Shown in pieces: positions 1 through 8,594 of a stretch of 64,000 nucleotides of DNA (position 1 is its first letter; every line of letters begins with the position of its first letter). The notes beneath the pieces were generated by a model that did not search any database, had not been told where the DNA came from, and saw only the letters and a program-made list of their open reading frames with translations. Source of the stretch: Chloroflexota bacterium (GTDB taxonomy: Bacteria; Chloroflexota; Anaerolineae; Aggregatilineales; Phototrophicaceae); NCBI GenBank assembly GCA_026709625.1, contig JAPOSR010000037.1, positions 20,575-84,574 of the forward strand, written 5' to 3'. The position numbers and the translations under genes were made by a program.

Positions 1-1
1 G

Positions 2-769
2 CGCTGCGATGTCTTCCTGGCGGGCAGCTTCCGCGGGCAAGACTGGGTCAGCGCCAGTGGTTATTTTGAAGGCACATTTGTGCGCGACTGGCTGGGCATT
101 GCCGCGACTGGCGAAAAGACCTGTGTGCGCTTCGGTGAGATCATGGCGCTGGCAGGGGGCAAGGTCGTCAAGACCTATTGGCTGACGGACTTGATGGATG
201 TCATGCAGCAGGGCGGCTTTCATCTGGGCTGGGCCGCGCCGGCGACAGAAGGCTTGCGCCCCCCCGTCAAATACGGCGGCGGCATCATCACAAGCGAACA
301 AGACCCGCGCGAGACACAGCAGACCCTGCGCCTGGTCGAAGCCATGCTCTTCGGGCTGGTGCGCAAAGACCAGCCCATGTCCTTATACTGGACGGATGAC
401 ATGATCTGGAACAGCCCCAGCGGCGTCGGCACAGCCTGCGGCTTGGACGACTTTTTGCGGCGCGTGCACCATGAATTTTTGGGCGGGCTGGGCGGCGGCT
501 GGAGCGGCTCGCACAATGCGCGCTATGCCGAAGGTCGTTTCGCTGTCTCCACCGGTTGGCCCAGCCTGGTCGCCGAGCACACTGGGCGCTTCTTGGGTCA
601 AGCGCCAACGGGCAAGAATCTAAGCTGGCGAATCATGGATTTCTGGGAGCGCAAAGACGACCTGCTGACGACCAACTGGGTGCATATCGATATGGTCAAT
701 GTCTTCATGCAAATGGGCGTGGATGTCTTCGCTAGGTATCGGCAGTATCGGCAGGAACAGACAGGGTAA
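2..769 (+). CDS. SnoaL/NTF2-like protein with two tandem domains (5' truncated by window edge)
   Basis: The frame is open from base 2, so the gene begins upstream of the window. The visible product of about 255 residues looks like two related SnoaL-like (NTF2-fold) modules. The first ends with a segment containing EIMALAGGKVVKTYWLTDL, and the second ends with FWERKDDLLTTNWVHIDMV. Both are the typical terminal beta strands of polyketide-cyclase or ester-cyclase-like proteins, with a Trp-rich middle (YWTDDMIWNSPSG). SnoaL-like proteins often act on small molecules, but the substrate cannot be told here. A GTG codon at 80 is in frame, but homologous sequence clearly continues upstream of it. The gene converges on the nucleoside hydrolase that follows. 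Confidence 0.7.
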   Translation, partial: RCDVFLAGSFRGQDWVSASGYFEGTFVRDWLGIAATGEKTCVRFGEIMALAGGKVVKTYWLTDLMDVMQQGGFHLGWAAPATEGLRPPVKYGGGIITSEQDPRETQQTLRLVEAMLFGLVRKDQPMSLYWTDDMIWNSPSGVGTACGLDDFLRRVHHEFLGGLGGGWSGSHNARYAEGRFAVSTGWPSLVAEHTGRFLGQAPTGKNLSWRIMDFWERKDDLLTTNWVHIDMVNVFMQMGVDVFARYRQYRQEQTG

Positions 770-856
770 CCTGTCGCGGGAAAGAATATCAGGCATTGCG
801 CAGCCGCTCTGCTGCCAGCGCGACCACGGCCGCCCCGTCCACGTCCACGCAGACAG

Positions 857-1732
857 TCACCAGCGGGTGTCGGACCAAGCTGGCAAGGTTTGTCCACCCG
901 TCGTCGGCAGGGTCTTGCCACGGCCGATGCCCGCGGTCGTCACACGCATCGGCCAGCGCCGCGTTTGAAACAGGTCGGGCTGCAGCAGATAAGCGATTGC
1001 GCTGGAGTCGTGCACGAAGATGCCCCGCGCGTCATAATTGGCTTCGAAGTAGCGGCGATAATGCGGCAAGATGCGCGAGATGTGATCGGACATGGCGTTG
1101 CCATGCGTCGCATACTCCGCGATGTCGGCGGGCCTCATGTGCACGCGCAGGGTTACATCCAAGCCGACCATAGTGACCGGCCAATCCGCGCCAAAGACCA
1201 GGTCGGCAGCTTCGGGGTCGTTGCGGATATTGGCTTCGGCGGCTGGGCTGGCATTGCCGGGCACCAGAGCGTTGCCACCCATCAGCACAACTTCATCAAC
1301 CCACTCGCAGATTCGCGGTTCCAGTCGCAAAGCCAGCGCGATATTGGTCAGCGGGCCGATTGGCGCCAGCGTGACCTCGCCTGGCTGGGCTCGCAGCTGC
1401 TCGATGATGAATTGCGCCGCGGGGATCGCGAGTGGCTGCGCGCTTGGAGCGGGCAAGAAAAGTTCGCCCTGTCCGTCTTCGCCATGCACAAACGGCACCG
1501 GACCTTCAAAAAGACGAGTCAGCGGGTCATGCGCGCCCTGGGCAACCGGGATATCGGCGCGGTCGGCGATCTCCAACAGGCGCAGCGCATTGGCGGTGGC
1601 CAGTGGCGTGCGCACATTGCCAAAGATACTCGTCAGTCCGATAACATCCAGCTCTGGCGAAGCCAGCGCGAAAAAAATCGCCATGCTGTCATCGACGCCA
1701 GGGTCGGTATCAATGATAACTTTGCGCGCCAT
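857..1732 (-). CDS. Nucleoside hydrolase (IUNH family)
   Basis: Inosine-uridine preferring nucleoside hydrolase, 291 aa, expected to cleave the N-glycosidic bond of ribonucleosides to base plus ribose in the cytoplasm. The N-terminal Ca2+-binding signature IIDTDPGVDDSMA (residues 6-18) carries the diagnostic DTDPGxDD aspartates. Further family hallmarks are GPLTNIALALRLEP and VLMGGN in the middle and a VHDSSAIAYL segment in the C-terminal third. It is the last gene of a minus-strand operon, starting 2 nt after the UPF0047 stop and preceded by a PfkB kinase gene, which fits hydrolysis coupled to sugar phosphorylation. A second paralogue lies at 13546-14478. Base specificity cannot be predicted. 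Confidence 0.93.
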   Translation of the reverse strand: MARKVIIDTDPGVDDSMAIFFALASPELDVIGLTSIFGNVRTPLATANALRLLEIADRADIPVAQGAHDPLTRLFEGPVPFVHGEDGQGELFLPAPSAQPLAIPAAQFIIEQLRAQPGEVTLAPIGPLTNIALALRLEPRICEWVDEVVLMGGNALVPGNASPAAEANIRNDPEAADLVFGADWPVTMVGLDVTLRVHMRPADIAEYATHGNAMSDHISRILPHYRRYFEANYDARGIFVHDSSAIAYLLQPDLFQTRRWPMRVTTAGIGRGKTLPTTGGQTLPAWSDTRW

Positions 1733-1734
1733 CG

Positions 1735-2142
1735 CTAGCCCTCGATGACTTTGACCTGCACCTGCCGACTGCGCGGGCCATCAAATTCGCAAAAGAGCAG
1801 ACTCTGCGAGCTGCCCAGCAGCAGGCGGCCAGCGGCGATGGGCAGAACGAGCGATTGTCCCACCAGCGCCGCCTTGATATGCCCGGCCGCATCGGCTGGC
1901 GTGTCATATTGATGCGCAAAGTCCACCCGCGTCGGCACAAGCCGGCGCAACTCGGCGATGATATCGTCCGGCGTGGCGGCATCCAGCGCCGAATTGATGG
2001 TGAGGCCAGCCGTCGTATGCGGCACGATGAGCGCGCACAGACCGCTTGCTATGTCGCTGGCCGCAACAGCCGCTTGCGCCTGCGCCGTGAAATCGACCAA
2101 CGCATCGCCGGGCGGCGTCTCAAGATGTATAGTCGTCAGCAT
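1735..2142 (-). CDS. UPF0047/YjbQ family protein
   Basis: A 135-aa protein of the UPF0047 (YjbQ) family, recognised by PHTTAGLTIN (residues 41-50) and the C-terminal run with LPIAAGRLLLGSSQSLLF and EFDGPR. YjbQ-family members have been linked to a secondary thiamine-phosphate synthase activity, but the physiological role is unsettled. The length is typical for the family. The start overlaps the 3' end of the PfkB kinase gene by 7 nt, and the stop is 2 nt before the nucleoside hydrolase start, so the three genes should be cotranscribed and translationally coupled. Its role among nucleoside genes is unknown. Confidence 0.9.
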   Translation of the reverse strand: MLTTIHLETPPGDALVDFTAQAQAAVAASDIASGLCALIVPHTTAGLTINSALDAATPDDIIAELRRLVPTRVDFAHQYDTPADAAGHIKAALVGQSLVLPIAAGRLLLGSSQSLLFCEFDGPRSRQVQVKVIEG

Positions 2143-3074
2143 GACAGGTCAATTCCTCTTTGGTCAGCATCCAGCAAAGCCTGCACTTCTACGCGCGAAG
2201 GCACATTGCGCCCGGCACCGGCTCGCCTCACACTGGCAGCGCCCATCGCATTGGCGATTGTGCCACAGTCCGCCAATGAATACCCCTGCAAATCCGCCCA
2301 GATAAAGGCGGCTGCAAAGGCATCGCCCGCGCCAATCGTATCAACGACTTCGACCGCAAAGCCGGGAACATGCGCATCTGTCGCGCCCGAGAGTAGGCGA
2401 CAGCCACCCGCGCCCAGCTTCAGCGCGATAGTCAGCTGGGGATGCCGTCGCTGCAGATCGCGCAGGTCATCAGCCACAAAAGCGATTTCGTCATCGGTCA
2501 GCAGCAGGACATCGACCAGCCGCAAGACTTTATCGATTCGCTCGCGCGCCAAGCCACCCAGAAAAGGCCCGACATCAAAATAGACGCGGCGCGACTCTCC
2601 AGCCAGCCAGGCAAATGCGCCCGCCACCAGCCCGGCCAAGCGCTCTTCCAGCAAGGTGTAGCCAGGAATGAATACAGCCGCCGCATCGGATAGTCGCTGT
2701 GCAGCCGCATCACTGAGCTCAATGGCGCGGCTCTGTCCATAGCGCCCCAAAAAGACATGCCCGCCCGCCTGCCGGTCGCTCAGCGACACGACCGCCGTGG
2801 TCGTGCTCGTTGGTGGCATCTGCAGCGCGGCGATATCGACACCCGCTTCTGTCAGCAATGCAAGCAAAAAGCGGCCCGCCACATCATCGCCGACCGCGCC
2901 CAACGCCGCCACATTCAGGCCCATGGCGCGCGCCGCCAGGATCGTGGTGCAAGCGCCGCCCGCTTCGAAGCGCAGCGAACGTGCCGTTTGATGTTGGTCG
3001 CGATACAAGGGCAGCTTCGCGTCGACCAAGATATCGACAACCAAATCGCCGATTGTGACAAGATGCTTGCTCAT
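2136..3074 (-). CDS. PfkB family carbohydrate kinase (ribokinase-like)
   Basis: A 312-aa sugar or nucleoside kinase of the PfkB/ribokinase family. The N-terminal segment has the ribokinase-type GDLVVDILVD strand and the FEAGGACTTILAARAMG glycine pair. The C-terminal signature DTIGAGDAFAAAFIW contains the anion-hole GAGD with the catalytic base Asp. It is first in a tight three-gene operon (kinase, UPF0047, nucleoside hydrolase), so ribose or a related product released by the hydrolase is a plausible substrate. That is inference from context; fructose, adenosine or another sugar cannot be excluded. A second PfkB gene lies at 19296-20216. Confidence 0.9.
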   Translation of the reverse strand: MSKHLVTIGDLVVDILVDAKLPLYRDQHQTARSLRFEAGGACTTILAARAMGLNVAALGAVGDDVAGRFLLALLTEAGVDIAALQMPPTSTTTAVVSLSDRQAGGHVFLGRYGQSRAIELSDAAAQRLSDAAAVFIPGYTLLEERLAGLVAGAFAWLAGESRRVYFDVGPFLGGLARERIDKVLRLVDVLLLTDDEIAFVADDLRDLQRRHPQLTIALKLGAGGCRLLSGATDAHVPGFAVEVVDTIGAGDAFAAAFIWADLQGYSLADCGTIANAMGAASVRRAGAGRNVPSRVEVQALLDADQRGIDLSC

Positions 3075-3165
3075 CTAGTAAACACGGAAGCCCATTGGCG
3101 CGTTCGGACAACACTTGGCGCAGGATGATAATGGTCGCACGAGCCCTCTGGGAATACACTCAACA

Positions 3166-3195
3166 TTGACACGCGGATTTGCGCAATGGTATGGT
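3166..3195 (+). promoter_or_regulatory. Predicted sigma70 promoter upstream of the Tat SDR gene
   Basis: A perfect -35 hexamer TTGACA (3166-3171) is followed after 18 nt by TATGGT (3190-3195). A TG one base upstream of the -10 gives an extended -10 (TGGTATGGT). It lies about 50 nt upstream of the SDR ATG at 3246, which has a strong AAGGAG ribosome-binding site. Confidence 0.6.
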
Positions 3196-3245
3196 GATAT
3201 TGTCATCGTGTTCCAAAAGCATACGCGACAAGGAGAGAATCGACA

Positions 3246-4247
3246 ATGACTGACTATATCGAAGAAAACACCAACCTTGGTTCGGAAGAAGAAGTTGAAG
3301 CCACCGGGATTGACCGGCGGCAATTCCTCACTGGCAGCGGCGTGGCGGCTGCGGCGCTAGGGATAGGTCTGGCAGCGGGCGCGTCGCCGGCGCAGGCGCA
3401 AGAGGCGGCAGGCGAAGGCGAATTTGCTGGACGCTGCGCTTTTATAACGGGCGGCGCGCGCGGGATCGGCCTCGCCACCGCCGAAGTCTTGGCGCAAGCC
3501 GGCGCAAATATCGTAATCTACGATATCGCTGGCCCAATTGAACATGTTCCGTATGATATGGCCTCGGAAGAAGACCTCGCAAATGCCAAAGCGACTATCG
3601 AAGGCTACGGCGTCCAATGCATGGCGATTCAAGGCGATGTCCGCGATGGCGACCTGCTCAAAGAGTCGGCCAATCAAGCTGTGAGCGAGTTTGGCAGCCT
3701 CGACTTCATGTTTGCCAATGCCGGCATCACGCAGGTCGGCACATTGGATGTCTTCAACAAAGACGAAATTGATGTCGTATTGGACATCAATTTGGGTGGC
3801 GTCATAAAGACTGTCCAGGCGGCTATCCCGATCATGCGCGAGCAGAACAGCGGGCGCATCATCTTGACCGCCTCGTACACTGGGCGCCGGGGCGAACCCT
3901 TCTCCCCGATCTATTCTTCGACTAAATGGGGGGTGGTCGGTTTGGCAAAGGGCACCGCCCTGCTGATGGGCAGCCACAATGTGACCTGCAACGCGATTGC
4001 TCCGTCCATTGTCCGTACGAAATTGCTGGACAATCCCTATTTCCTCAATTTCGTTTCGCCAGACAACCCCAGCTGGGAGATCTTCAGCAACTGGACGCAG
4101 GAAACACTTCACGCGCTGCCGGTTGGCAGTTTCGATGCGATTCATGTGGCCAATGTTGTTCGCTTCCTGTGCAGTGACGCGGCGGCGTTGATATCCGGCG
4201 ATGTTTTTGACATTGGCGCTGGCGTAAACGCGACATACACCGCATAG
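3246..4247 (+). CDS. Tat-exported short-chain dehydrogenase/reductase
   Basis: A 333-aa SDR carrying a twin-arginine signal: about 24 residues of acidic N-terminus, then DRRQFLTGSG, a hydrophobic alanine-rich stretch and a cleavage-like ASPAQAQ. The mature part has the Rossmann motif TGGARGIG, NAG (FANAGI), catalytic Ser in LTASYTG, and Tyr/Lys in YSSTK, so it should be an active NAD(P)-dependent oxidoreductase. Export through Tat implies folding with cofactor in the cytoplasm and function outside the membrane, which is uncommon for classical SDRs. A strong promoter and AAGGAG site precede it. The downstream gene is on the opposite strand, so it is probably monocistronic. The substrate is unknown. 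Confidence 0.9.
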   Translation: MTDYIEENTNLGSEEEVEATGIDRRQFLTGSGVAAAALGIGLAAGASPAQAQEAAGEGEFAGRCAFITGGARGIGLATAEVLAQAGANIVIYDIAGPIEHVPYDMASEEDLANAKATIEGYGVQCMAIQGDVRDGDLLKESANQAVSEFGSLDFMFANAGITQVGTLDVFNKDEIDVVLDINLGGVIKTVQAAIPIMREQNSGRIILTASYTGRRGEPFSPIYSSTKWGVVGLAKGTALLMGSHNVTCNAIAPSIVRTKLLDNPYFLNFVSPDNPSWEIFSNWTQETLHALPVGSFDAIHVANVVRFLCSDAAALISGDVFDIGAGVNATYTA

Positions 4248-4261
4248 ATCCTCGCAATTCG

Positions 4262-5320
4262 TTATTCAAGCCGCAGCCCGCTGCCGTCGGTTGCGGCTTC
4301 ATCATCCCCGCGCCGCTGCCCATTCTTCTCGACCATCTCCGCAAGTCCATCGGCAATCGCGCGCACATCATAGGCTTGGAAGACCTCGTCGGCATCCAGC
4401 ACAGCCATATCGGCGCGGGGAATGGCTTTGATGCCAGCGAATGCGCCGGCTATTGCGCAAGCGATCGCGCCGATGGTATCGGCATCGCCCGACAGGTTGG
4501 CTGCCAAAATCGCCGTCCGCTTGGGGTCGCCATCCGCCATCCGCAAGATGCCAAAAGCCGCGCCCACAGTCTCCGGCACATTCAGCGTCGCGCCCACTTC
4601 ATCAAACAGGCGGCGCAGACGCGTTGGCGTGTCATCAGAGCTTGCCGCGATATCCAGCGCTTGTTCGATCTTGAAAGCGACAGAAACGCCGAACCAGCGC
4701 CTGCCCTGCTCGCGACCCTTTGCCGCGCCCAGCAAGCCCGCCGCGATGACATCATCCAGCGAATCCGCCAACATCGCCTGGGCGACCGCCGCCGCCACAG
4801 CTGATGCGCCCGATACAGCCGGCTGCGTATAATGCGTGGGCAGGCAAGCCGTTGCGGCATCGGCAACAGCGCCAGGAATATCGCCGGGATGCAGCAAACC
4901 GACCGGGGCAATGCGCATGGGAGCGCCATTGGTATCGCCCCACAAGCCAGTCGCGCGCGGGTCTTCGCCAGCTTTCAGCGCGTTGATGCCGCGGCGGGTG
5001 CTGGGTCCGACATAGGGCGAATTGTCGCCATCGACGCGCTCGTACCAGCAGAGCAGCGCCTGCACAGTCGCCGCCAGCGTGACGCCGCCAGCCGCGATGA
5101 ATGCCTGCGCCAGCGAGAATGCCTGCTCGGAATCATCGGTGATGCGCCCGGCCGGCAGACCCGCATGCACCACATGGTCGCGCGGGGCAGCCTGCCAGCT
5201 ATCCAGCCAGCCAAATGCGCGAATGGTGTCGTCGGGATGGATGTGCGCGGGCATGGCGAAGGCATCGCCAAGCGCCTGACCATACAGGCAACCGAGGATC
5301 TTTTTTTGTATCTGACTCAT
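4262..5320 (-). CDS. ADP-ribosylglycohydrolase family protein
   Basis: A 352-aa member of the ADP-ribosylglycohydrolase (DraG/ARH) family, which removes ADP-ribose from proteins or small molecules using a binuclear Mg site. Visible family features are the N-terminal GCLYGQALGDAFAMP, the acidic DDSEQAFSLAQ metal motif (canonical DDT/DDS), and NLSGDADTIGAIACAIAGA near the C-terminus (canonical GGDxDTxGA). No convincing Shine-Dalgarno precedes the ATG. The sequence immediately upstream is a truncated methyltransferase 5' end, so the natural leader of this gene may have been replaced. It lies downstream of a nucleoside transporter operon, compatible with ADP-ribose or nucleoside turnover. Confidence 0.9.
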   Translation of the reverse strand: MSQIQKKILGCLYGQALGDAFAMPAHIHPDDTIRAFGWLDSWQAAPRDHVVHAGLPAGRITDDSEQAFSLAQAFIAAGGVTLAATVQALLCWYERVDGDNSPYVGPSTRRGINALKAGEDPRATGLWGDTNGAPMRIAPVGLLHPGDIPGAVADAATACLPTHYTQPAVSGASAVAAAVAQAMLADSLDDVIAAGLLGAAKGREQGRRWFGVSVAFKIEQALDIAASSDDTPTRLRRLFDEVGATLNVPETVGAAFGILRMADGDPKRTAILAANLSGDADTIGAIACAIAGAFAGIKAIPRADMAVLDADEVFQAYDVRAIADGLAEMVEKNGQRRGDDEAATDGSGLRLE

Positions 5321-5334
5321 ATGATAAAGCTTGG

Positions 5335-5498
5335 TCTATTGGCTTCAAATTAGAAATATTAAACGGAGGATCGAGATAGATTAAGTCTACCGAGTCAGGT
5401 TTTATGTAGTCTTGCAATATCTCAAGACAGTCACCGCGATAGAGTTTGCGTGTGTTTGCGTCCACTTGGCTCCCATTTAACTCGTTTTTCATACGCAT
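5335..5498 (-). pseudogene. 5' remnant of a DNA methyltransferase gene
   Basis: From the ATG at 5498 the frame encodes a typical methyltransferase start: LYRGDCLEILQDYI followed by DLIYLDPPFN, the catalytic motif IV of N6-adenine/N4-cytosine enzymes. Homology stops after a few more residues. The frame then runs into the ADP-ribosylglycohydrolase coding region in another register and ends at 5199 without AdoMet-binding motif I. The remnant is visibly AT-richer than its neighbours. It starts only 17 nt after the stop of the upstream permease gene, so insertion and deletion at this junction seems likely. The right-hand boundary is approximate. Confidence 0.75.
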
Positions 5499-5515
5499 GT
5501 GCAGAATTATAACTC

Positions 5516-6901
5516 TTAATCAGCTGTCATCAATACCCGTCCGCCGATGATGTACCACACCGCCGCGCTCGCCGCCAAGCTTATCGCCAGCGCAATCGGC
5601 AGCTCCGCGAACAGCGACAGGAATATGGACAGGTATGCGCCCAGCGAAATGATGGTTGCGGCTGCGCTTTCTCGCCAGCGCTTCTGGATGCGGAAGATAT
5701 TGCTGACGAAAGGCAAGCCCATGACAAAGAGCGCAATGGAAGCCACGCCGATCGCCAAGCCAGCCGGCAGCGCTGTCTCCGCGCCGCCAAAGCCATTGGG
5801 CGCTGCCAAGATCGCCCCGCCGGTCACCACCCCAATCACCGCGAACATCATCAGCAGCATGTGCAAAATGCTGATGCGCTGGATCGCTTGCCAGAATGTC
5901 GCGTCAAAGCTCGCCCCCGAGGCCGTGCGCATCTCGCTGACTCGTTGGGATATGCGCCGCTGCAAAGCATAAATCACCAAAGCCAGCACCGTGGCAAAGT
6001 AGGGAATCGACTGCGGCAGCTGCGAAGGGATTTCCAGCGAGCCCATACGGATGCCCAGCGCATCGAAGAAACCAAATGTGGACGAAGCGATCATGGTGCC
6101 GACAGGCGTGCCGCCACCCAGCGATGGCGTTACCAGCGCGATAAAACCGCGCCCGTTGGTCATGTCGCGCTGGAACAGCTGCAAATAGCCCATGCTCATG
6201 TGGATGCCGCCCAAGCCAGCGAAGAAGCCGCTGATCAGCAGCGCCATATAGCGGATGCGCTTGACATTGATGCCCACCGATGCCGCCGCTTCCGGGTTTT
6301 CGCCGACAGCGCGCAGGTGCATCCCGATCGGCATGCGATACAAGAAAAAAGCCACGATGAAGACCGCGATGAAAGCCAGCCAGGTCATCACGCTTTGATT
6401 GTCAAAGACGCCGAAGAGAAAACCGCCCACCAGCGGAATGTCGTTGATGAACTCGGGCAGTTGGACAAAAGGCATCTGCAAGCTGGCCAGGGTGCTGGTG
6501 TTGCCGCGGTCGCCAGTCAGCTCAAACATGATCGCCACCGTCGCCGAGCTGCCGAAGATATTCAGCGCGATGCCCGACAGAAACAAATCGCCTTTGAGAT
6601 CCAGATGAAAAAGCGCCAGCACAAACGACAGCAGCAGCGAAACACATACGCCCAGCAGCAGACCCAGCCAAGGCCCGACGCTTGTGCCGACTTCCGCGCC
6701 AAACCAGTCTTGCGAATAGGCGCTGACGACCACGCCGGTGAAGGCGGACGAAAGCATCATGCCTTCGAGGCCGATATTCAGCACCCCGGCTTTTTCTGAT
6801 ATAAGCGCGCCCAGCGAAGGCAGCAGGATAGGCGTGGTTACGCGCAGTATCGCCGCCAGGAAGACAGCGCTGAAGATTCCGTCAATCACATTTTCAAACA
6901 T
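5516..6901 (-). CDS. Nucleoside-type ABC transporter permease with long C-terminal extension
   Basis: A 461-aa membrane protein of the BPD_transp_2 class (YufQ/NupQ-like second permease of BMP-dependent nucleoside importers). The N-terminal half shows the family pattern: LGALISEKAGVLNIGLEGMML near residues 30-50, and VGENPEAAASVGINVKRIRYMALLISG split over the EAA-like coupling region. Typical family members are about 310 residues. Here about 130 extra residues follow, with four more predicted membrane segments. The start overlaps the preceding permease gene by 8 nt. It works with the permease at 6894-8594, the ATPase at 8591-10132 and the binding protein at 11279-12424. Confidence 0.88.
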   Translation of the reverse strand: MFENVIDGIFSAVFLAAILRVTTPILLPSLGALISEKAGVLNIGLEGMMLSSAFTGVVVSAYSQDWFGAEVGTSVGPWLGLLLGVCVSLLLSFVLALFHLDLKGDLFLSGIALNIFGSSATVAIMFELTGDRGNTSTLASLQMPFVQLPEFINDIPLVGGFLFGVFDNQSVMTWLAFIAVFIVAFFLYRMPIGMHLRAVGENPEAAASVGINVKRIRYMALLISGFFAGLGGIHMSMGYLQLFQRDMTNGRGFIALVTPSLGGGTPVGTMIASSTFGFFDALGIRMGSLEIPSQLPQSIPYFATVLALVIYALQRRISQRVSEMRTASGASFDATFWQAIQRISILHMLLMMFAVIGVVTGGAILAAPNGFGGAETALPAGLAIGVASIALFVMGLPFVSNIFRIQKRWRESAAATIISLGAYLSIFLSLFAELPIALAISLAASAAVWYIIGGRVLMTAD

Positions 6902-8594
6902 CGCTGGCCTCCGCCTGGGTCAACGCATGCCCGGCTTCATCGATGTCCGCGCGCTTTTGCCGAGCCTGGAAGAAGCTCACCAGCGCCTCGGCTGTGATCA
7001 GCAAGATGATGATGGCTTGGATCATCCGCACCACCTCAAAGCTGACATTGGCATCGCGCTCCATGAATTGCGCGCCAGCCCGCAGATACGCATAAAGCAA
7101 GCCCGTAAAAGGCACGACCAGCACATTCAAACGAGCCAGCAGCGCCACCACCACCCCTTCAAAAGCCAGCGCGAACGAGATATTGAGGATCAACTGGCGG
7201 TGAATGCCATTCGCCAGGTGCATGCCAGCCAAGCCAGCCACGATGCCGCTGATGGCCATCACCAGCATAATCGTGCGCCGCGAATTCACGCCGCCATAAT
7301 CAGCAAAGCGCAGGTTGCTGCCGATGATGCGGATCTCGTAACCCAGTGGCGTGCGGCGAATCAACAGCCACGCCAGAAACACCACCACAACCAGGATGAA
7401 CACAGCAATCGTAACCTGCGTCTTGTCGACAATGACCGGCAAAACAGCATTGGCGGTGAACTTCTCCGAAGCGACATAACCGGCTGTGGGCGGCTTCAAC
7501 TGAAAATTGAGCACCATCTCGAAGAAGCGCGTGGCGATTACATTCAGCATCAGCGTCGAAACGAGTTCGTTTGCGCCCAAATAGGCTTTTAGTGCGCCGG
7601 GGATCAATCCATAGGCAAAGCCGGCCGTGCTGGCAGCCAAGATGATGAAGGGAATCAAAATGACGCCCGGCACATTGGGCGAGTTGAGCGCGATGATGCC
7701 GCTGACCAGCGCGCCAAAATATAGCTGTCCCTCTGCGCCGAGGCTGAATTGCTGGGCGCGGAAGACAATCGCAAAACTCAAGCCCAGCAAGATGAGCGTT
7801 ATAGCGTCCTGAATCCACACGCCCCAGCGATTGACCCGTTCAATGGGACCCAGCAGCAACGCCTCAAAAGCCAGGCGTGACTGATTCACCGCTTCGGAAA
7901 AAGTCGTGGCGGCGCTGATGTCTTCGGGGCGGGCATAGAGCGTATAGACGCCATCGGCTGGCAAGACATAGCCTTCGATCACCGCGTCTTTGCTGCTGAC
8001 CAAGTCGTCGAAGGTCGCGTCGACCTGCGCTTCGCTGGCTGAGTCGGCAGATGCCAATGCCGAGCCCGCTTCATCGCGCAGCTCCACCAGCATATCGACA
8101 GGCGAGCGGCGGTTTTTGGCATAAGCCAGCAGCGAGACGACATCGCCAGCCCCCCCGGCAAATGTCCAGGCGACCTCGCTGACCGGCTCGACGACATTGG
8201 GTTTGTTGAATTCGCCGCCGCGCGCCCGGTTGTAGCGCAAATCGACCTCATCATTGTCGACTGGCTCAGCCTCGCTTATCACCTGCACGCGAAATTCACC
8301 CCGCTCGAAGCGGCTGGCTTCGTCCAGGCTAAAGATGAATGTAACCAGAAAACCCAGCAGCAAAGCCACGATCACAGTCAACAAAACGCGGATTGCCCCG
8401 CGCCGCAGCTCGACCACAAACAGCAAGATGCACAGGCCCACCAGCACATTGACCAGCAGGATATTCTGCCAGGTGGCTGTGCCCGTCATTTTTTCGACCG
8501 AGCCGCCAAACATAGTCTGCGTTATGAAGAGCGTTGCCGCTGCGCCAGCGAATATCCCCACCAGCAGCAGCGCTTGTCTGCGCGCGAAATTCAT
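6894..8594 (-). CDS. Nucleoside-type ABC transporter permease with inserted PPC-like extracytoplasmic domain
   Basis: A 566-aa permease, much longer than YufP-like proteins (about 350 aa). Residues 1-90 contain three membrane segments. Residues about 92-245 form a soluble region whose core (138-222) resembles a bacterial pre-peptidase C-terminal (PPC) beta-sandwich: VAWTFAGGAGDVVSLLAYA, then VDMLVELRDEAGSALAS, then GYVLPADGVYTLYA. The remainder is the ordinary BPD_transp_2 permease core, including QQFSLGAEGQLYFGAL. The gene overlaps the ATPase stop by 4 nt (ATGA) and the next permease by 8 nt. The extra domain presumably lies outside the membrane; whether it binds substrate, cell wall or the binding protein is unknown. 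Confidence 0.88.
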   Translation of the reverse strand: MNFARRQALLLVGIFAGAAATLFITQTMFGGSVEKMTGTATWQNILLVNVLVGLCILLFVVELRRGAIRVLLTVIVALLLGFLVTFIFSLDEASRFERGEFRVQVISEAEPVDNDEVDLRYNRARGGEFNKPNVVEPVSEVAWTFAGGAGDVVSLLAYAKNRRSPVDMLVELRDEAGSALASADSASEAQVDATFDDLVSSKDAVIEGYVLPADGVYTLYARPEDISAATTFSEAVNQSRLAFEALLLGPIERVNRWGVWIQDAITLILLGLSFAIVFRAQQFSLGAEGQLYFGALVSGIIALNSPNVPGVILIPFIILAASTAGFAYGLIPGALKAYLGANELVSTLMLNVIATRFFEMVLNFQLKPPTAGYVASEKFTANAVLPVIVDKTQVTIAVFILVVVVFLAWLLIRRTPLGYEIRIIGSNLRFADYGGVNSRRTIMLVMAISGIVAGLAGMHLANGIHRQLILNISFALAFEGVVVALLARLNVLVVPFTGLLYAYLRAGAQFMERDANVSFEVVRMIQAIIILLITAEALVSFFQARQKRADIDEAGHALTQAEASDV

